Assembly: GCA_913055915.1 (NCBI GenBank)
Contig: CAJXKL010000003.1
Span: forward strand, 62,001-126,000
DNA from: an uncultured Candidatus Nemicrothrix sp.
GTDB lineage: Bacteria; Actinomycetota; Acidimicrobiia; Acidimicrobiales; MedAcidi-G1
Direction: 5' to 3'
DNA length: 64,000 nucleotides
Part shown: piece by piece, positions 62,362 through 64,000 of the stretch
Numbering within the stretch: position 1 is the stretch's first letter
Layout of the letters: every line of letters starts with the position of its first letter
Made by a program: the position numbers and the translations under genes
The notes under the pieces: generated by a model
The model's input: the letters and a program-made list of their open reading frames with translations, nothing else
Database searches by the model: none
Told to the model about the DNA's origin: nothing

Positions 62362-62781
62362 CTAAGACTGGCCCCGGCCCATCGAGGTGATCCGCACGAG
62401 ATGGTTCCAGCCACAGTCCGCACATACCTCGACCACATAGGCAGACAGGTCGGCACGGCGCTCATCAAGCCTCACCAGTTCTCCGGGGGTGGAGATGCAG
62501 CGCCCATGGGATGGCAACCTGGGCCCGAATACGTAGGTGACATGGGCCACCTCGTGTTCCTCGCAGATCGGACACGTCTCGGTGGTTGGTGTGCCGCACT
62601 CGACGGCGTTGCGGCACAGCATCGGCTGGGCGTCACAGACAAGATCCGTTGCAAGGTTCCCGGTACGCCAGGCGTTGACGGTGGTCTGTCGAGCCAGGCG
62701 GTAGTCGACGTCTGCGGGCCGCCGGGCAGGGACCAACCCCTGTCGTGCCTGACCCAGCTGACCTGTCTGGCCTCGTGCCAT
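62362..62781 (-). CDS. DUF5318 family zinc-ribbon-like protein
   Basis: 139-residue actinobacterial protein of unknown function. Residues about 22-45 (DVDYRLARQTTVNAWRTGNL) are followed by Cys-rich stretches: VCDAQPMLCRNAVECGTP, CPICEEHEV and the final VCADCGWNHLVRI. These could hold two metal ions. The ATG at 62781 is preceded by TACAGT at 6 bases, the leaderless pattern seen repeatedly here. An upstream open frame to 63024 overlaps the CCA enzyme and was rejected. Confidence 0.85.
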   Translation of the reverse strand: MARGQTGQLGQARQGLVPARRPADVDYRLARQTTVNAWRTGNLATDLVCDAQPMLCRNAVECGTPTTETCPICEEHEVAHVTYVFGPRLPSHGRCISTPGELVRLDERRADLSAYVVEVCADCGWNHLVRITSMGRGQS

Positions 62782-62848
62782 CTGGCCACTGTAGGGCAAG
62801 CCCGAGCGGCGGTCCGTAAGAGTCGTATTCGCCGACGGGACGAACGAG

Positions 62849-64000
62849 TCAGGTGCGGTCGGCCCACCAGGCCGACAGACGTCTGACCACCTCGTCGTGA
62901 TCCAGGCGGCCCTCGCTGAAACGGAGGTCCGTGAGCCATGCAAGGGCCTCTCCAACCTGGGTTCCGGGCTCGAGGCCCAACAGGTCCATGACAGCGGCAC
63001 CGTCCAGTGCAGGACCCATGTCATCCAGTTCCCCGGCGGCGGCGAGTCGGTTCACGGCGGCACCAAGGTCTCGGTCATCCAGTTCGAGGACCACAGCCAG
63101 GCGCAGGGCAGGGTGCAGCATGTCGCCTGCGTTCGCCGCTAGGCGGCGCACGGCCTCGTCTGACCACCGTGGGCCACGGGCCCCGGCAACGTCGTCAATC
63201 GTGCTCACAAGGCGCATCAGGTCGGACGTGTCACGTCCTGACATCCGCAGGCCCACCGCCATGTCGCGCAGTGCGGCAGCACCGACCACGGAGCCAAGGA
63301 CCGCCAGCCGGAGCAGAGGTTCAGGTGGCGCCCCAGCCATCTGGTCAAGGACCCCAGACAGGGACCTGGAATCCAGATCGGCAACCCCGGGAAGAACGTG
63401 ACCGACGAGCCCGGCATCGATCAGCAGCGCCAGTCCGGGTCCCGGGTCCAGAAGAGAAAGCAACCGGAACAACTCGACGCACTTTCTCTCGGCAGACACG
63501 ATTTCCATCCGATCGGCGAGGTTCGTGGCTGCGTCCACCAGGCCAGGCACAGGGGTGAAGCCGTAACCAGCCACAAAGCGGGCAGCCCTTATCATCCGGA
63601 GCGGATCGTCGGCGAACGAAATCTCCGGATCCAGCGGAGTCCGCAACAGCCCGGCCTCGAGGTCGGAGCGACCGCCGTGCGGGTCGTGGAGGACCCCGTC
63701 GGCGACGTCGACCGCCATGGCGTTCACGGTGAAGTCACGCCTTGACAGGTCCTCGGCCAGGTCCATCGAGTAGGACACATCCGGCTTGCGGGAATCGGAG
63801 GTGTAGGCCTCGGCACGGTGGGTCGTGATCTCGATCGTGCGGCCCTCCAGCCTTACCCCGATTGTGCCGAACCTCTCACCCTGCAGCCACACGGCGTCGA
63901 CGACGCCGTCCACCAGAACCTTCATTTGGTCGGGTGTGGCGTCGGTGGTCAGGTCCAGGTCTGGAGTATCGACCTGTCGGCCCAGCAACTCGTCTCGTAC
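62849..64000 (-). CDS. CCA tRNA nucleotidyltransferase, N-terminus cut by window edge
   Basis: Adds or repairs the 3' CCA end of tRNAs. 383 residues are visible and the frame stays open to base 64000 (VRDELLGRQVDTPDLDL), so the first residues with the metal-binding GSVRD start are missing. Motifs seen are RRDFTVNAMA, DPHGGRSDLEAGLLRTP and PLRMIRAARFVAGYGF, followed by the RNA-binding helical domain. The enzyme is needed here because tRNA-Glu and tRNA-Phe lack an encoded CCA. Confidence 0.94.
   Translation of the reverse strand, partial: VRDELLGRQVDTPDLDLTTDATPDQMKVLVDGVVDAVWLQGERFGTIGVRLEGRTIEITTHRAEAYTSDSRKPDVSYSMDLAEDLSRRDFTVNAMAVDVADGVLHDPHGGRSDLEAGLLRTPLDPEISFADDPLRMIRAARFVAGYGFTPVPGLVDAATNLADRMEIVSAERKCVELFRLLSLLDPGPGLALLIDAGLVGHVLPGVADLDSRSLSGVLDQMAGAPPEPLLRLAVLGSVVGAAALRDMAVGLRMSGRDTSDLMRLVSTIDDVAGARGPRWSDEAVRRLAANAGDMLHPALRLAVVLELDDRDLGAAVNRLAAAGELDDMGPALDGAAVMDLLGLEPGTQVGEALAWLTDLRFSEGRLDHDEVVRRLSAWWADRT

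Noticed and set aside
61570-62886. 438-codon open frame on the + strand across panB and the DUF5318 gene
   Set aside because: It is antisense to two well-supported genes, has a His/Gly/Arg-rich low-complexity translation, and arises because high-GC codon choice suppresses stops in that frame.

Overview
High-GC actinobacterial chromosome, most likely a free-living (possibly marine) member of Acidimicrobiia or a neighbouring class. This placement is inferred from ClpS next to a DUF2017 gene, an HspR-type dnaK operon with HAIR operators, a DUF5318 gene, PurS/PurQ/PurL-type purine synthesis, many GTG starts and many apparently leaderless genes. No 16S rRNA is present, so the rank is not proven. 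No insertion sequence, prophage, CRISPR array or replication origin is seen. Genes are densely packed and often overlap by 1-4 bases.

Layout. 1-3002: heme O synthase (cut by the window edge), an SDR, clpS-DUF2017, and a Glu-Asp-Phe tRNA cluster closed by a hairpin. 3044-8835: a tyrosine phosphatase, then a catabolic cassette on the + strand (aldehyde dehydrogenase, ferredoxin, P450, acyl-CoA dehydrogenase) facing an enoyl-CoA hydratase-like gene. 8898-22685: a long minus-strand purine run, purA-D-E-B-C-S-Q-L-F-M, then a pyrE-like gene and an ACT-domain malic enzyme. It is interrupted once by an opposite-strand gene of unknown function. 22810-27117: the dnaK-grpE-dnaJ-hspR heat-shock operon, with an HspR operator at each end. 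27160-33536: phosphoglycerate mutase, ammonium transporter, an EtfD-like membrane iron-sulfur oxidoreductase, an SCP2-like membrane protein, dcd and a decayed VOC gene. 33636-44580: a PhyH dioxygenase, then a divergent block of nucleoside phosphorylase, BMP-type nucleoside ABC transporter and mtnA facing DUF985, SDR, an aldolase-dehydrogenase fusion and an MTA/SAH-type deaminase. 44738-51816: tRNA-Gly and a phenylacetate block (paaZADBC, a proline-racemase-family gene, paaK). 51831-56347: glpD, an alkyl-DHAP-synthase-like flavoprotein and a glycerol-kinase-like gene. 56396-64000: MscS, a small membrane protein, the rpsF-ssb-rpsR-rplI-dnaB replication/translation group, panB, DUF5318 and a partial CCA-adding enzyme.

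Most interesting. The 34.5-44.6 kb block contains enough enzymes for an unusual salvage route for 5'-methylthioadenosine or 5'-deoxyadenosine: deamination, phosphorolysis, isomerisation by MtnA, then aldol cleavage to DHAP by a RhaEW-like aldolase fused to a dehydrogenase that could process the released aldehyde. Other notable points are an exact HAIR operator inside a perfect 18-bp inverted repeat between hspR and purA, a ribosomal protein bS18 with an acidic tail that nearly doubles its length, an alkyl-DHAP-synthase-like enzyme between glycerol genes, and a recurrent TANNNT box 6-9 bases before start codons.
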